NCBI GenBank assembly: GCA_026770575.1
Contig: MU657188.1
Span: forward strand, 265,220-284,877
Origin: Pelagophyceae sp. CCMP2097
Lineage: Eukaryota > Sar > Pelagophyceae
Length of the DNA stretch: 19,658 nt
Reading direction: 5' to 3'
Positions 1 through 9,800 of this stretch are shown one piece after another. The notes under the pieces were generated by a model that made no database searches, was not told where the DNA came from, and saw nothing but the letters and a program-made list of their open reading frames with translations. Each line of letters starts with the position of its first letter. The stretch's first letter is position 1. The translations under genes and the position numbers were made by a program.

Positions 1-560
1 CTGCAGGTTGCGCTGCGTCGCAAGACTGGATAGCCGCAGCTAACTGCGCAGTTGTTTTATTTCGATGTGGAGACGCAGCCGTCGCAAACGGTGAAGCCAC
101 GTTTTGCTTTAGTTGCTTTAAAAACAACCGTTCTTATTAGGTAAGCGTACTCGGTCATGAGACTCTATGGACAATCGTTGGAGCTTGTCTATAAGGTCAA
201 AAACGAGTTATATACTTTTTTCCATTTTTGGTGTTCTATTGTACTGCTATGCGCCGCAAGCTTATAGTTTTCGGCGTTTTCCTGGGAGAATCTACACTCA
301 CTCGATACCTCTTGACAAGCCTTTCACGCGCAAATGCACGGGAGGGTTTTGAGGGTACTAGACCCCATCGATCTACAGCCTCGCGTCAATGTAAATCTAT
401 CGCCGAAAAATAACTGGCGAAAATAAATATAAAAAAAAATTGGAATCTGTACACGCGACATACGCAGCGGCGCGAACGAGCCGGTAACTTCAGTCCAATG
501 GCAATCAACGAACAAAAATATACCAGTCTGAAAAAGTTCTTTTGACAGTTACGAACCAAA
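1..560. other. Left-edge intergenic stretch, no gene seen
   Basis: This stretch is less GC-rich than most of the window and has several A/T runs, for example near 420-440. The short open frames on both strands show no recognisable domain, no codon bias like that of the two real genes, and no plausible splice structure. I see no RNA gene. It could be the flank of a gene lying to the left. Confidence 0.5.
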
Positions 561-603
561 AAATCCTTAAATAGTAATAGCAGCCGGCCCCTACGGGGCC
601 CTG
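561..603 (+). repeat. 43-bp direct repeat, copy 1
   Basis: This segment recurs at 633-675 with two mismatches by eye, giving a 72-bp period. Each copy ends in a perfect short hairpin, GGCCCC-TAC-GGGGCC. The flanks before the two copies are also loosely similar, so this may be the remains of a 72-bp tandem unit. A related motif lies in inverted orientation near 18983-19003. Confidence 0.85.
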
Positions 604-632
604 AACAAACAAACGTTCTCACAAGTTTAAAC

Positions 633-675
633 AAATCCTTAGATAGTAATAGGAGCCGGCCCCTACGGGGCCCTG
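633..675 (+). repeat. 43-bp direct repeat, copy 2
   Basis: This is the second copy of the 561-603 repeat and has the same GGCCCC-TAC-GGGGCC hairpin. It sits immediately before the first copy of the ~600-bp dispersed repeat that starts at about 691, so it may mark the edge of that larger unit. Confidence 0.85.
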
Positions 676-690
676 TAAATTTGCGTCGCT

Positions 691-1295
691 GGCGCGGAGG
701 TCGATGCGCGTCGATGCAGCGCGCCGTGTCGCGTCCGTCGGGCGACGACGAAGCGGGAAGCGTCGCACGTATTGACGCAGTACGCCGCGTCCGTGCACGA
801 CGCCACGCTCGAGCCGCCTTCGAGGGCCCGTCTTGAGGGACCGTGCGAGCGCCCTTTTTGAGGCCGTCTCAGAGGCCCTGCTTAAAGGACCGCCCTAAGA
901 CCCTTTCCAGGCCGGCCTAGAGACGGTCACTCGAGGACGCTCTGCTTAGGCCGTACGGGGGGGCGTACGAGGCCGCCTCGAAGGCCCGCACGAGACGGCC
1001 GTAACGGCCCCGCACGAGGCGGCCTCGGGACCACCTCCAAGGCCTTTTTCAAAGGATCGTTCCAATGGTCCTTTCCACCAACTCGAAGGGCCTCCCCGAG
1101 AGGGTCATTCCTCGGGCCGTCTTGAAAAGGTGGCCATACGACCCGTCTCCTTGGGTCTCCAAGCAGGACCTTTCCAAAAGCGCCGAGCAAGAACCCCGAA
1201 ACAATTCCCTGGAGGAGTGCCTCAAAAGCTTCGTAGGCCCGTCAATCGGCCCTCGGACCAGTCTCCAGACCCAGTCGAGGGGCCGGTGAGAGGGC
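691..1295. repeat. Diverged ~600-bp dispersed repeat, copy 1
   Basis: This segment aligns by eye, in the same order and orientation, with 3145-3690. Anchors shared with copy 2 are GGCGCGGAGGTCGATGCG (near 691 and 3145), the block from CTCGAGCCGCCTT through TTGAGGGACCGTGCGAGCG (808-852 and 3298-3338), and CCTTTCCAAAAGCG followed by GAGCAAGAAC (1169 and 3522). Between anchors the copies differ by substitutions and small indels. A minus-strand peptide with the core SCSALLER is kept in both copies, but I take it as a by-product of DNA similarity. Identity was not computed. Confidence 0.75.
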
Positions 1296-2260
1296 CAGTC
1301 GAGGAATTTTGGTTTTATGGGCCGAAATAAAGTGAGGTCCCTTCTCCAGTGTCCGCCCCCGCCACAGCAGCACAATCGCGCCGCGACCGCCCGTGCCGGG
1401 CCTGCACCGACGCCGGGGGTCGAGCCAGGGCGTAGCGCAGTGGTTTTGGGGTGCGGAAGGGGCCATGCATCGCTTCTTGCAAGTCCGACCGCAGACGCTT
1501 GAAGCGTCTGTCCGATTGTTTGTACGAGGAAAATTCGGGATGCTGCACCGTCGGGCGGTGTGCTCGGACGGTCTTTCCGTGTCCTGGGCGACGACGTAGC
1601 TTGGGCGACGCTGTGATATGTTGCACATTTTCAGAGTAAGCAGCGTCGGTCGTCGCGTCGGCCCGAAAGAGGCCAGGCGAGCCACAGAGCTGCCAACATC
1701 ACTTCTTCGCGAGAAAGCTTCGCAGGCGGCCTTTTGTGGCACGAAGGACGACGGACCGCCGCAAAAACATCGACTGTTGTCGCCGGGGGTCATCGGGTGC
1801 CCAAGCGGGCGCAAGCGGGCGCAAGCGGCATCGTCTGAAAAAATTCCGTCAGGCCCACAAATGTATTGTAAAAACATGTTTCTGCATTGTCGAGTCGTCG
1901 ACGTAGACACTGCGGGGCTAAACCCCAACAAAACGCGTCGAAACGTTTCAAAATCGGCCCCTCTTCGCATCAGCACAGAGGCCCCTCTCAAAAGCCAAGC
2001 GAAGAGCCCCCCGGGGCACGCGCCATCGTGATCCGCGAGCCATGGACGCCGTTGAAGGCACCTGGCCTCGTCGAGATCGACGGAACCCGTAGACTGCCGG
2101 ACGTTTTGGGATGCAGGACGCTTTGAGCGTCGACTTAAAAGCACGGCGGCGAGGCTTTGCGCGATTCCATCGCGGCAGCAGGCGGAGTACGCCGAGCTCT
2201 CCTGTCGTGGGCTGTCGAGGAGCTCCGACCGAGGCCGTGAAGGACGTACTTCAACAGTCT
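1296..2260. other. Segment absent from repeat copy 2; candidate insertion
   Basis: Copy 2 of the dispersed repeat runs almost directly from its counterpart of position ~1295 to its counterpart of ~2265 (GACCCGTCGAAAGGT, 2271-2285 here, 3717-3731 there). This segment of about 950 bp is therefore extra in copy 1. A 300-codon open frame on the minus strand (2144-1242) crosses it, but its product is arginine-, serine- and cysteine-rich without a recognisable domain. In DNA this GC-rich, long open frames arise by chance. I do not call a gene. Confidence 0.4.
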
Positions 2261-2365
2261 AGAGCCCATGACCCGTCGAAAGGTTTCGCGGCTGCCTCGC
2301 CCTCGCCCATCAAGAAGCCCGGTGCGGCCCCCAGGAGTTAGAGTCGAGAAAATCATGCAGCTGTC
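2261..2365. repeat. Distal part of dispersed repeat copy 1
   Basis: GACCCGTCGAAAGGT, then GCTGCCTCG, a TCAAG, a GAGTCGAG and an ATGCAGC occur here in the same order as at 3717-3838, with indels between them. This is the evidence that copy 1 resumes after an interruption of about 950 bp. Confidence 0.5.
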
Positions 2366-3144
2366 CACGACCATGTTAATGCACCTCGAGAGACGCAGAC
2401 GGCCGGGGCCCGGCGAAGACGGACAAAATCCTGAAACTCGAGCGTTCGCGTCTGTGCAGTCGAGCTCACGTGGTCCACTTCGGCGTCCGCGTCCGTGCGT
2501 CCTCTGCAGCCGCGCGTCGTTGGCGGCCGCGCCCGTCTGCGGCCGCGGTCGTTTGCCGCTGGCCCCCTGCGCTCGCGGTCGTCTGCGTCTCTCTAGGTCT
2601 TTTGCCGCGGCTGCGAGACCGCCGCCGACGCGCGGACGCTCACCGTCCGCCGACGCTCACCGCATCCGCTCCCGCGCGCAGACGCCGTCCGACGCGGTTG
2701 TCGACGCAGTCGTCACGGTCGCCCTGGGCCGCCGCGAGTCGCCGTGTGTCGCACAGGTCGATCGCTATTCGTCGCCGTGGGTCCGAGTCGATCCGTTCTC
2801 GACGGCCCGAGGCGCAGCGGCACGGGCAGCGATTCTTTGAAGACGCGCAGCTCGAGAGCGGGCGCGGGGAGCGTGCGCGAGACGTTGAGCACATCGCTTG
2901 ATGCGCCGGCCCGTGAGCGGCGCGTCCGCCGCGTGCGTGCGCCGACAGTCGCCGCCTTTGCGGACGCCGTCGCGGCCGGCCGCCGTCGGATCAAGCCGAA
3001 GCGGCGACGTGCATTCGAGTCGCGACGGGGTCGTGCATCGGGGTCGGAACGGCGACGTGCGTCCGAGTCGCGCACGTGCGTCTTTTCCAGCGAAAAGGCG
3101 CCAAGCGAGCCAGTCGTCGTCGGCGTCGCCCCCATGGAGTGGCC
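2366..3144. other. CG-rich low-complexity stretch, no gene
   Basis: The sequence is dominated by short permutations of CGTCCG, GCGTCC and CCGCGGTCG. Open frames exist in nearly all six frames and give arginine/alanine/proline-rich products. That is what composition alone predicts, so none is called. Confidence 0.6.
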
Positions 3145-3776
3145 GGCGCGGAGGTCGATGCGTCGATTGCGCCGATGCAGCTCCCCACGTCGTGTTCGTC
3201 GGGCCGACTAGGAAGCGTCGCCCGCGACGCAAATCGCCCGCGACGCAAATCGCCCGCGACGCAAAAGCAGCGCGCCGTGTCCGTGGACGAAGTCGCGCTC
3301 GAGCCGCCTTTGGGCCCGTCTTGAGGGACCGTGCGAGCGGCTTTTCCAGGGCCTGCCTCCAAGGGGGAATCTCCTCCAAGGGCCGTCTAAGAGGCCCTTC
3401 TTAAAGGACCGTCACAAAGGCCAGGACCGCCCCGAGACGCTCACTCGAGGGCCGTGTCGAAGGTTCCTGAAAGGGGACCATACGAGCGGCCTCCTCGGGC
3501 CCGCCTCCAAGGACCGCTCAACCTTTCCAAAAGCGCAGAGCAAGAACACCGAAACATTTCCCTGGTGGAGCCAGCCGAAGCCTCAGAAGAGGGCTTCAAA
3601 GCTTCGTAGGCACGCCAAGAGGCCCTCGGTGCAGGAACACGTCTCCAGGCCCAGTCTCGAGGGGCCTTTGAGAGGCACTGCCGAAAGCCCGTCGACAGAC
3701 AGGCCTCAAGCCCCTGACCCGTCGAAAGGTCCCCAAGGCTCTGACCCGTTGAAAGGTCAGCTGCCTCGTCAAGCAC
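3145..3776. repeat. Diverged ~600-bp dispersed repeat, copy 2
   Basis: Direct-orientation counterpart of 691-1295 plus 2261-2365. It carries an extra tandem of three 16-bp units (3218-3265) that copy 1 lacks. It also has two related units near its distal end, at 3717 (GACCCGTCGAAAGGT) and about 3743 (GACCCGTTGAAAGGT). It ends about 220 bp from the NRT2 stop codon. Confidence 0.75.
3218..3265 (+). repeat. Perfect 16-bp tandem repeat, three copies
   Basis: The unit TCGCCCGCGACGCAAA is repeated three times with no mismatch. Perfect identity inside an otherwise diverged dispersed repeat indicates recent local slippage. Confidence 0.95.
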
Positions 3777-3996
3777 GATGCAGTGGATCCCAGTAGCCCG
3801 AGGAGACGGAGTCGAGTCTTATCAATGCAGCCTTGAATTATGAACAAATATATAGACGGTGGTGTGAATCTTTGCGCTAGTTTCCAGCGCGCTCAAAACG
3901 GCCCTTTTCGGGAGGCCTCTTCGGCCGGGGCGGCGCGTCGTAGGCACCGCGGGTATGTTTTGACAAAGTTTCGACAACGATGACATCGTGGACACT
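3777..3996. other. 3' flank of NRT2
   Basis: Reading on the minus strand, this follows the NRT2 stop codon and probably contains its 3' untranslated region. I see no AATAAA signal and no conserved terminator. A short A/T-rich patch lies at about 3835-3855. Confidence 0.4.
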
Positions 3997-6266
3997 TCAG
4001 AGATCGTTGACCGCGTCCGCCTTGGCGTCGACGACTTCCATCGAGCCAGTCAAGTGCGAGTGGCCCGCGATGCGGATGAGCCAGACCGACTGGGCGACGA
4101 CCATGATGATGTACCTAGGAAGGGCGGGGGTGAAAAGGCTTGTCAACCAAAACGTTATGATGATCGGCGCAACGTGTCAAAAATAAAGACTCACCCCATG
4201 CACTTGAAGCCGTTCGCGACGCCGATCATCCCATTGCTCGAGTACTGGTTCAGAAACAGCAGCCCCCAGAACATGGCGCCGATGTTGCCCCATGCGCCGA
4301 CCACCGCGGACACGCCTCCGACAAATTGAGGTTCGACGAAGGGCACGATGCCGAAAGTCGACCCCTCCGCCGCCTGCACAAACGCGGAGAAGATGACGAG
4401 GGAAGCGAGGGCGCCGGGTAAGGCAGTGCGCGAGCCGAAAACGACCTAAGGGAGCGGGGCTTCACGCTGCTAGCGTCCAGTGTTGTAATAAACAATAATA
4501 CCCCCCAAAATACCACTCACCAACATGACCCCAACCATCATCAACATCAACCACTGCGCGAGAAGCCGGCCGCGCATGCCCATCGACTTCGCCAAAAAGT
4601 CGGACGTGCCGCCGCCGACGCTCCGCGCGAACAAGTTCATGTACCTGCAACGAGGGTGAAACATTTCAAAAAAAGGAAACCCGCACGCACGCACCCAAAA
4701 AGCGACGCGACCATGCCGCCGTCAATCGGCCCCAGGCCGAACGATTCGCGGTTGGCGAAGTAGACGCCGCCGATGTTGTTCACGTGCAGCTCCACCCCGA
4801 AGCAGCAACCATATTGGACCCCGAGGATCCAAGAGTTAATGTTCGTGAAGCCCTTGCCTAAAAGCGGGGGATGGTATTAAAAAGACACGGAAATGTAAAA
4901 CTTCTTTCCGCGAAGGGTATAACATCCCCGCAAAAAAAACGCAAGGACGTACGCATCGAGGAGGCCGCCAGCTTCTTCTCCATCTTGCCCGCGGCCAGTA
5001 AGACCTAAGTTAGGGTTTCAATCAGATAGTTTCGAGAGGCAAAGGCTCACCTTGTAATCACCCCGAGGGGAGTCGTCGCCAAAGAGCTGCATGGTGATGG
5101 CCACCGTCGCCGTGATGATTGCGGGGACGATGAACGAGGCGCGCCACGCGTTGTTCGTCGAAAGCACGCGTAAAAATCCAACATACGTCCCGAGCATCAA
5201 CTGGTACGTCACGCCGCCGCCGAGGTTGCCCCAGCCGCCGGCGGTGGCGTTTGCAGTCCCAACGATCTCATTCACGAACAAGCCAGAAGTCCAGGATTGA
5301 GTGACGACGAAAGTCGCGCCCGCGAAGCCGACTATTGGGGGAGCGTGGGGGGCGTTTGCGGTAGGAAGGCAAACGCACCCAGAAAACGAACAAGCGCCAA
5401 GCCCCAGACCGTCGTCACCGTCGCGCCCAACAGCGTCGCAACCACTGCCCAGGCGAGGAGGAACGTCTGGCACTTTTTCGGGCCTAGGTTTGCGGGTGAG
5501 CGCTGGGTAGTAATAGAAAGAATCGTGACGCGTCATCTACGCACCGAGCTTGTCAACTAAGGGACCCACAATAAACCGCGCCGACACCGTCGACGTCACC
5601 GAGGCGATGTTGACGGCGAAGACCTGCTTCAGCGACATTCCGAGGGCTTCCTTGACAACCGGCCTACATGTACAATCAATGGACGGAACACGTGTGCGTG
5701 TAAATGTAAAAAAAAAAAGTGTCCGTTTCGGAAAAGAAACTTGGCAGTCGTATATAGGGCATATTCAGGAACACAGCTACGCACATCAGCGGCGCGAAGG
5801 CGAACCAGCAGACGAACGCGGAGAAAAAAGAGGCCCAGCTGAAGTGGAAGCTTAGCATGTGCGGCCGCGCAAACGAGAACAGCTGCAGCTCCTTGCCTAA
5901 GCGAGCGGGTGAGGCGCGGATACGACATGCCCTCTTTGGCCCGCCCTTTCGGGCACGACATGCCCCGTCGGAATCCACGTCTCTGGCGGAAGATAGAAAA
6001 CACACGCATAGAAAACACAAGCATTCCTCACCTTTGAAGCCCTGCTTCGGGTCGACTGGCATCGCGCCCATGTAGTATCCCCCATCGCGCTCCACGACCG
6101 CGAACGGGCCCTCCGTGTCGGCGCCGGCGACCGAGACGGCGCCCTACATCCACAGAAAATCATAATCGGCGTCATTGCCCCCCCCGCGCTTTCCCTATGC
6201 GCTTCCCCGCGCGCGCAGGGGACGGGCGCGCACCTTCTCGAAGTCCTTGGCCGGAGGGTTGCACAT
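3997..6266 (-). CDS. NRT2: High-affinity nitrate transporter, NRT2/NNP family (MFS), 11 exons
   Basis: Plasma-membrane proton-coupled nitrate importer of the nitrate/nitrite porter family. Exons, 5' to 3' on the minus strand: 6266-6234, 6143-6032, 5896-5785, 5663-5545, 5483-5379, 5331-5051, 5004-4953, 4857-4695, 4644-4521, 4445-4195, 4114-3997. The sum is 1470 nt and 489 residues, every junction is in phase, and the length is usual for algal NRT2. Seen in the product: FSFARPHM before the first membrane segment (about residues 54-61), the MFS loop motif RFIVGPLVDKLGPKK (115-129), the first nitrate signature AGGWGNLGGG (191-200), and a second signature-like AWGNIGAM (418-425). MNLFARS and MRGRL in exon 9 are also typical. 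The start is the first in-frame ATG after an upstream TGA. The introns are short (46-135 bp). The gene is divergent from NR and probably co-regulated with it. No break was found. Confidence 0.95.
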
Positions 6267-6422
6267 GACGAACGCTTGGCAGTCACTTGGGGTCAGCCTC
6301 GAGTGTCTGTGGAATACGCGCTGCTGAGAGAGTGAGGAAACGCAAGTTCCCCTTCCCCTGCTGGGCCCAGGACCTGGGTTTCCGTCACAAGACGAGGCTG
6401 CGGGTCAGCGACACTTGACCTT

Positions 6423-6438
6423 TGCGTCATATGACGCA
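6423..6438. promoter_or_regulatory. 16-bp perfect palindrome, candidate bZIP-type operator
   Basis: TGCGTCATATGACGCA is its own reverse complement. It pairs two TGACGCA half-sites, close to the TGACG core bound by many bZIP factors. It lies about 157 bp upstream of the NRT2 start codon and 455 bp upstream of the NR start codon. That it is a binding site is inference from the symmetry and position. Confidence 0.5.
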
Positions 6439-6537
6439 TTTCTTAGAATTCTGTCCTTGCAAATACTGGGGGTTTCGCCGGGCTTTACGTCGGTCGTTGG
6501 TTATCTATTTCGCACCTACCTGCCTCTGGCAACTCTT

Positions 6538-6567
6538 CCTCTTGGATCAAGTGGTTATCTCACCCCC
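6538..6567 (+). repeat. 30-bp exact repeat, promoter copy
   Basis: These 30 bp match the reverse complement of 19328-19357 without a mismatch, 12.8 kb away. The flanks do not extend the match. It lies inside the NRT2/NR upstream region and is probably a relic of a dispersed element. Confidence 0.9.
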
Positions 6568-6892
6568 TTGCATGTCGCCCGCCTTTCCCCCGCCCGCTTC
6601 AGAGTCCACCGACCGCTTCATTTACGTTGTCGTTGCGGCGCGTATATCACGACGGCGCGTCAACGTGGCGTTCAATATTTAGAAAAGAATTTTACAAACA
6701 GGGTAGAAAATTCAATTGCGGGCGCATTTGCAACCGAACCGTAGCGTCATTTTAACGCAATCAAAGATGCTTTCCGTCCGTATGCTTCATTTTCGCATCA
6801 ACTCTTGTTGAAGCTACGTTTTTCCGACTCGACGTCAAAAGCTCGCGTCAAGAGCTCGCCGTCGACTCCCACCAGGGCGCCCTCCCGAGACC

Positions 6893-9800
6893 ATGTGCCC
6901 CGGCCCGACGCTCGTCGGCGTCGAAGCGGGGCGCGCGCCCGAGGTGCGTGGGTTTGAGGGGAGCTGTGGGCCTTGCTATTTGGCCTTGCTATTTCAGCGC
7001 GCAGAAAACGCGCGTCTCACGCTTTACCACATAGATTTGGCCGGAGTACCAAGATCAAGATGCCGCCACGCCCGACAACTGGGTGCCCCGGCACCCGGAG
7101 CTCGTTCGGTCCGGAAGACGGCGTCGTCGAAGAGAAGATGTGTTTTCTGTGCGGAAAGAGTCAGCAGGGCGCGGGTCCTGAGGGAGGTGGTTGCCGGTAC
7201 CTATATAGGGGCGATGCGGGGCTCGGGGCGCCAACGCGTCTACGCTCTGCGTGGCCGTCTTTGTGCGTGCGGCGCTCTCTGTGCGGGCGCACCGGGCGCC
7301 CCCCAGCCTTCCGGGCAGGGCCAAGGCCGGCCCGAGCGGCGGCGCGGTATTCGGAGGCCCGCACTTCAAAAACACGCCTCAAAGCCGCTTTTGCGGGGCC
7401 CCTTGCGGGACCCCGTGCAAAGGCCCTCGGACAGCTCGCGACCGTGCCGCGCTGAGGCGGTGCTGAGGCGGTGCTGAGGCGGGCACTCGACAGGCATCTT
7501 CTGCGGGCCCGTTACGGCCACGCAGAAGGGCTTTGTTGGCCCCCAAGAGGCCCTCGAGAGCCCCGAGTGACGGCGGCCCTTGAAACGGGGCCCTCCTTCG
7601 GACGGCTCGTTGCCAACATCGCCGGCGCTGAGGCGGGTAAGAGACGGGCCATCGTGCTGGGCCTATACGGCTACGCGACGGGCCCTCTACTCTTCCCCGC
7701 GGCGCCTCTCAGGCGGTCCCTCTAAACTGCGGCCTTTGGGCGGGGGCCAGTCCAGGCTTCAGAGCCGGCGGAGAGGCTTCAGAGGCGGTGCCTCCTGCGG
7801 GCCTGATACGGCCACGCGGTGAAATTTGTACGCCCCCCATACGGCCCCTTCTCGAGCCACGAGACGGCGGCCCTCGAAAACGGGGCCGCCTCGAACAGCC
7901 CTCGGCCGCCGTTCGCATCGCCGAGGCGGGTGAGATTCGGGCCCTGCTGCGGGGCTTCGACTGCCACGCAGTGGCCCCTTGAGGGCCTCTTCAAGTCCCC
8001 TTGAAGGCCCCCAGGCGGCCGCTGGAGAGGAACGTGGTGAAAACTGGGGCCCTCTGACGAGGGACGGCCCCATGGCCTGGGGCGGTTCAAGGCCACGCGG
8101 TGGGCTCTTGAGGGCCACGCGGCGGGCATGATACGCCTCCTTTCATGCCACTCGTTTGCCTCTCGAGAGCCCCGAGAGGGCTGCCGTTTCAACGGGTGCC
8201 CGGCAGACGGCAGACGTGCAAAGACGGGCAAAGCGCAAGGCAGAAAAAGCGAGTCGGTGCTTTGTTTTGTGGCCCCTTTTACGGACCCCCGGAGCGAGCG
8301 GGGCCCTCGCCGCCACGTCACAGGGGCCCTCTGCGGAGGGACGCGTCTGCGGTCCTTTTCTTTTTGACCTTTTTAAAAATTGAGGGCTTTTTAAGAATTG
8401 AGGGCTTTTCTTTTTGACCTTTTTAAAAGAATTGAGGGCTTTTCTTTTTGACCTTTTTAAAAGAGGGCCCAGAGCCAAGTGGCAGCCCCTCTGCGTTTGC
8501 GCAGGGGTTTTGCGGCGAAGCGGAGGCCTTTGCGGGGAAGCGGGGGGGTCTTTTCAGCGGACTTTTCCCCGACGGGAGACGGTGTCCGACGCTTCCATTC
8601 GGCGACCCATCTCACGCACCCCCCGCAGGTTGACGGGCAAGCACCCGTTCAACGTCGAGCCGACGCTGCCTTTACTCAAGTTGCACGGACACTCTACGCC
8701 GGCGTCTTTGTGAGTAGTTGTTTTCGTCTTTGCGTGTTGCCTCGTGTTGCCTCTCGAAATCCGAGTGGCGTTTGGAAGAGAAGGCTCTTAGGCACTACAC
8801 GCGCAACCATGGCGCTGTTCCTATTGTCGCGCCCACGAAAGATGACCGCGCGCGGATCCGCGAGGCGTGGCGAATCAAGGTCCACGGCGAGGTTGTCAAG
8901 GAGCGCACCTTCTCCATCGGTGCGCCTCGGGGCGCCTCGGGGGAAGCGGGGCCGCCAGTGATGCAGCGGGCGAAGATGCCTCTGACTTTGAAATTTTCTG
9001 ACTTGAAATTTACGCGTGCTTGCCAACTGCGCCTCCAACGCGTTCATGTAGCGGAGATGGGCAAGTTACCCGGTCAGCGCACCGCCCCGGCCCTCCTCGT
9101 CTGCGCGGGCAACCGCCGCAAGGAGCAGAACATGGTCAAGCGAACCATCGGCTTCAGCTGGGGCTGCGCTGGTCTCGGCATGTCCGAATGGTGCCGAACC
9201 CCGCGCCCATCTTTTTCGTCCATCTTTTTGGGGGGGCTTCGATACCGTGGGTCCGACAGAGCGGAGACGGGCCGAGAAAGACAAGGCGGGGCGATAAGGA
9301 GAGGCTGGGGGCCGCTGATGAGGGAGGCGGGGCCCCTGAGGGGCCGTCTGCTTCACGAGCACTCCTTTTTTCCTCAAGGCCCCGGGGAGCTGCCGAGGGG
9401 GGACAGCAAAGAGGCCCCTCTGCAAGGCCTAGAGGGGCGTCTGATGCGAGTGACCGAGTCTGTCGAGGCCGCGGGGAAATGTCGACCTGAAGCCCCGGAA
9501 GGTCGAAATGGCCTCGAACCAAGGGGCGTCGCCTCGAACCATCCGAAGCACCCTTTGGAGGCTGCCGAGACGCCCTCGACTGGGCCCAGAAGACTGGGCC
9601 GAGAGACTGGGCCCCTCAATGTGCTTTTGGTGCCAGGGTGAGCCAAACTTTGTCAGACTGCTCCGTTTTGGACTTGCGTCCCTAGGACCGGTGTTTACTT
9701 GGCTGATGTCCTCGTCGCCGCCGGCATCTCAAACAACCCAGACGACCAGAACGGCCTGCACGTCGTCTTCCGCGGCCCGTTGAAGGAGCTCCCCGCTGGC

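Larger units (their letters stand above)
6267..6892. promoter_or_regulatory. Shared divergent promoter region of NRT2 and NR
   Basis: 626 bp separate the two start codons, which face away from each other. It must hold both 5' untranslated regions and both core promoters unless an upstream non-coding exon exists. It is less GC-rich than the genes, with A/T patches near 6660-6720 and 6770-6810. It contains a perfect palindrome of TGACGCA half-sites (6423-6438) and further GCGTCA motifs at 6657, 6744 and 6845, on the NR side. No clear TATA box was found. Joint nitrogen control is inferred from the pathway and the arrangement. Confidence 0.7.

Noticed and set aside
1433..1491. tRNA-derived SINE or tRNA, from an A-box-like TAGCGCAGTGGT
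   Set aside because: The A-box fits TRGCNNAGYNGG at 11 of 12 positions, but no convincing B-box or cloverleaf follows at the right distance.
1242..2144. 300-codon open frame on the minus strand
   Set aside because: It is long only because stop codons are rare in this GC-rich DNA. The product has no domain, codon use is unlike NRT2 and NR, and the frame spans the proposed insertion boundary.
3218..3265. CRISPR-like array
   Set aside because: The three 16-bp units are directly adjacent with no spacers, inside eukaryotic repeat DNA.
5897..6286. Longer N-terminal frame for NRT2 starting at 6286
   Set aside because: It is in a different frame from the conserved NRT2 exons over 6032-6143 and reads through a clear intron.
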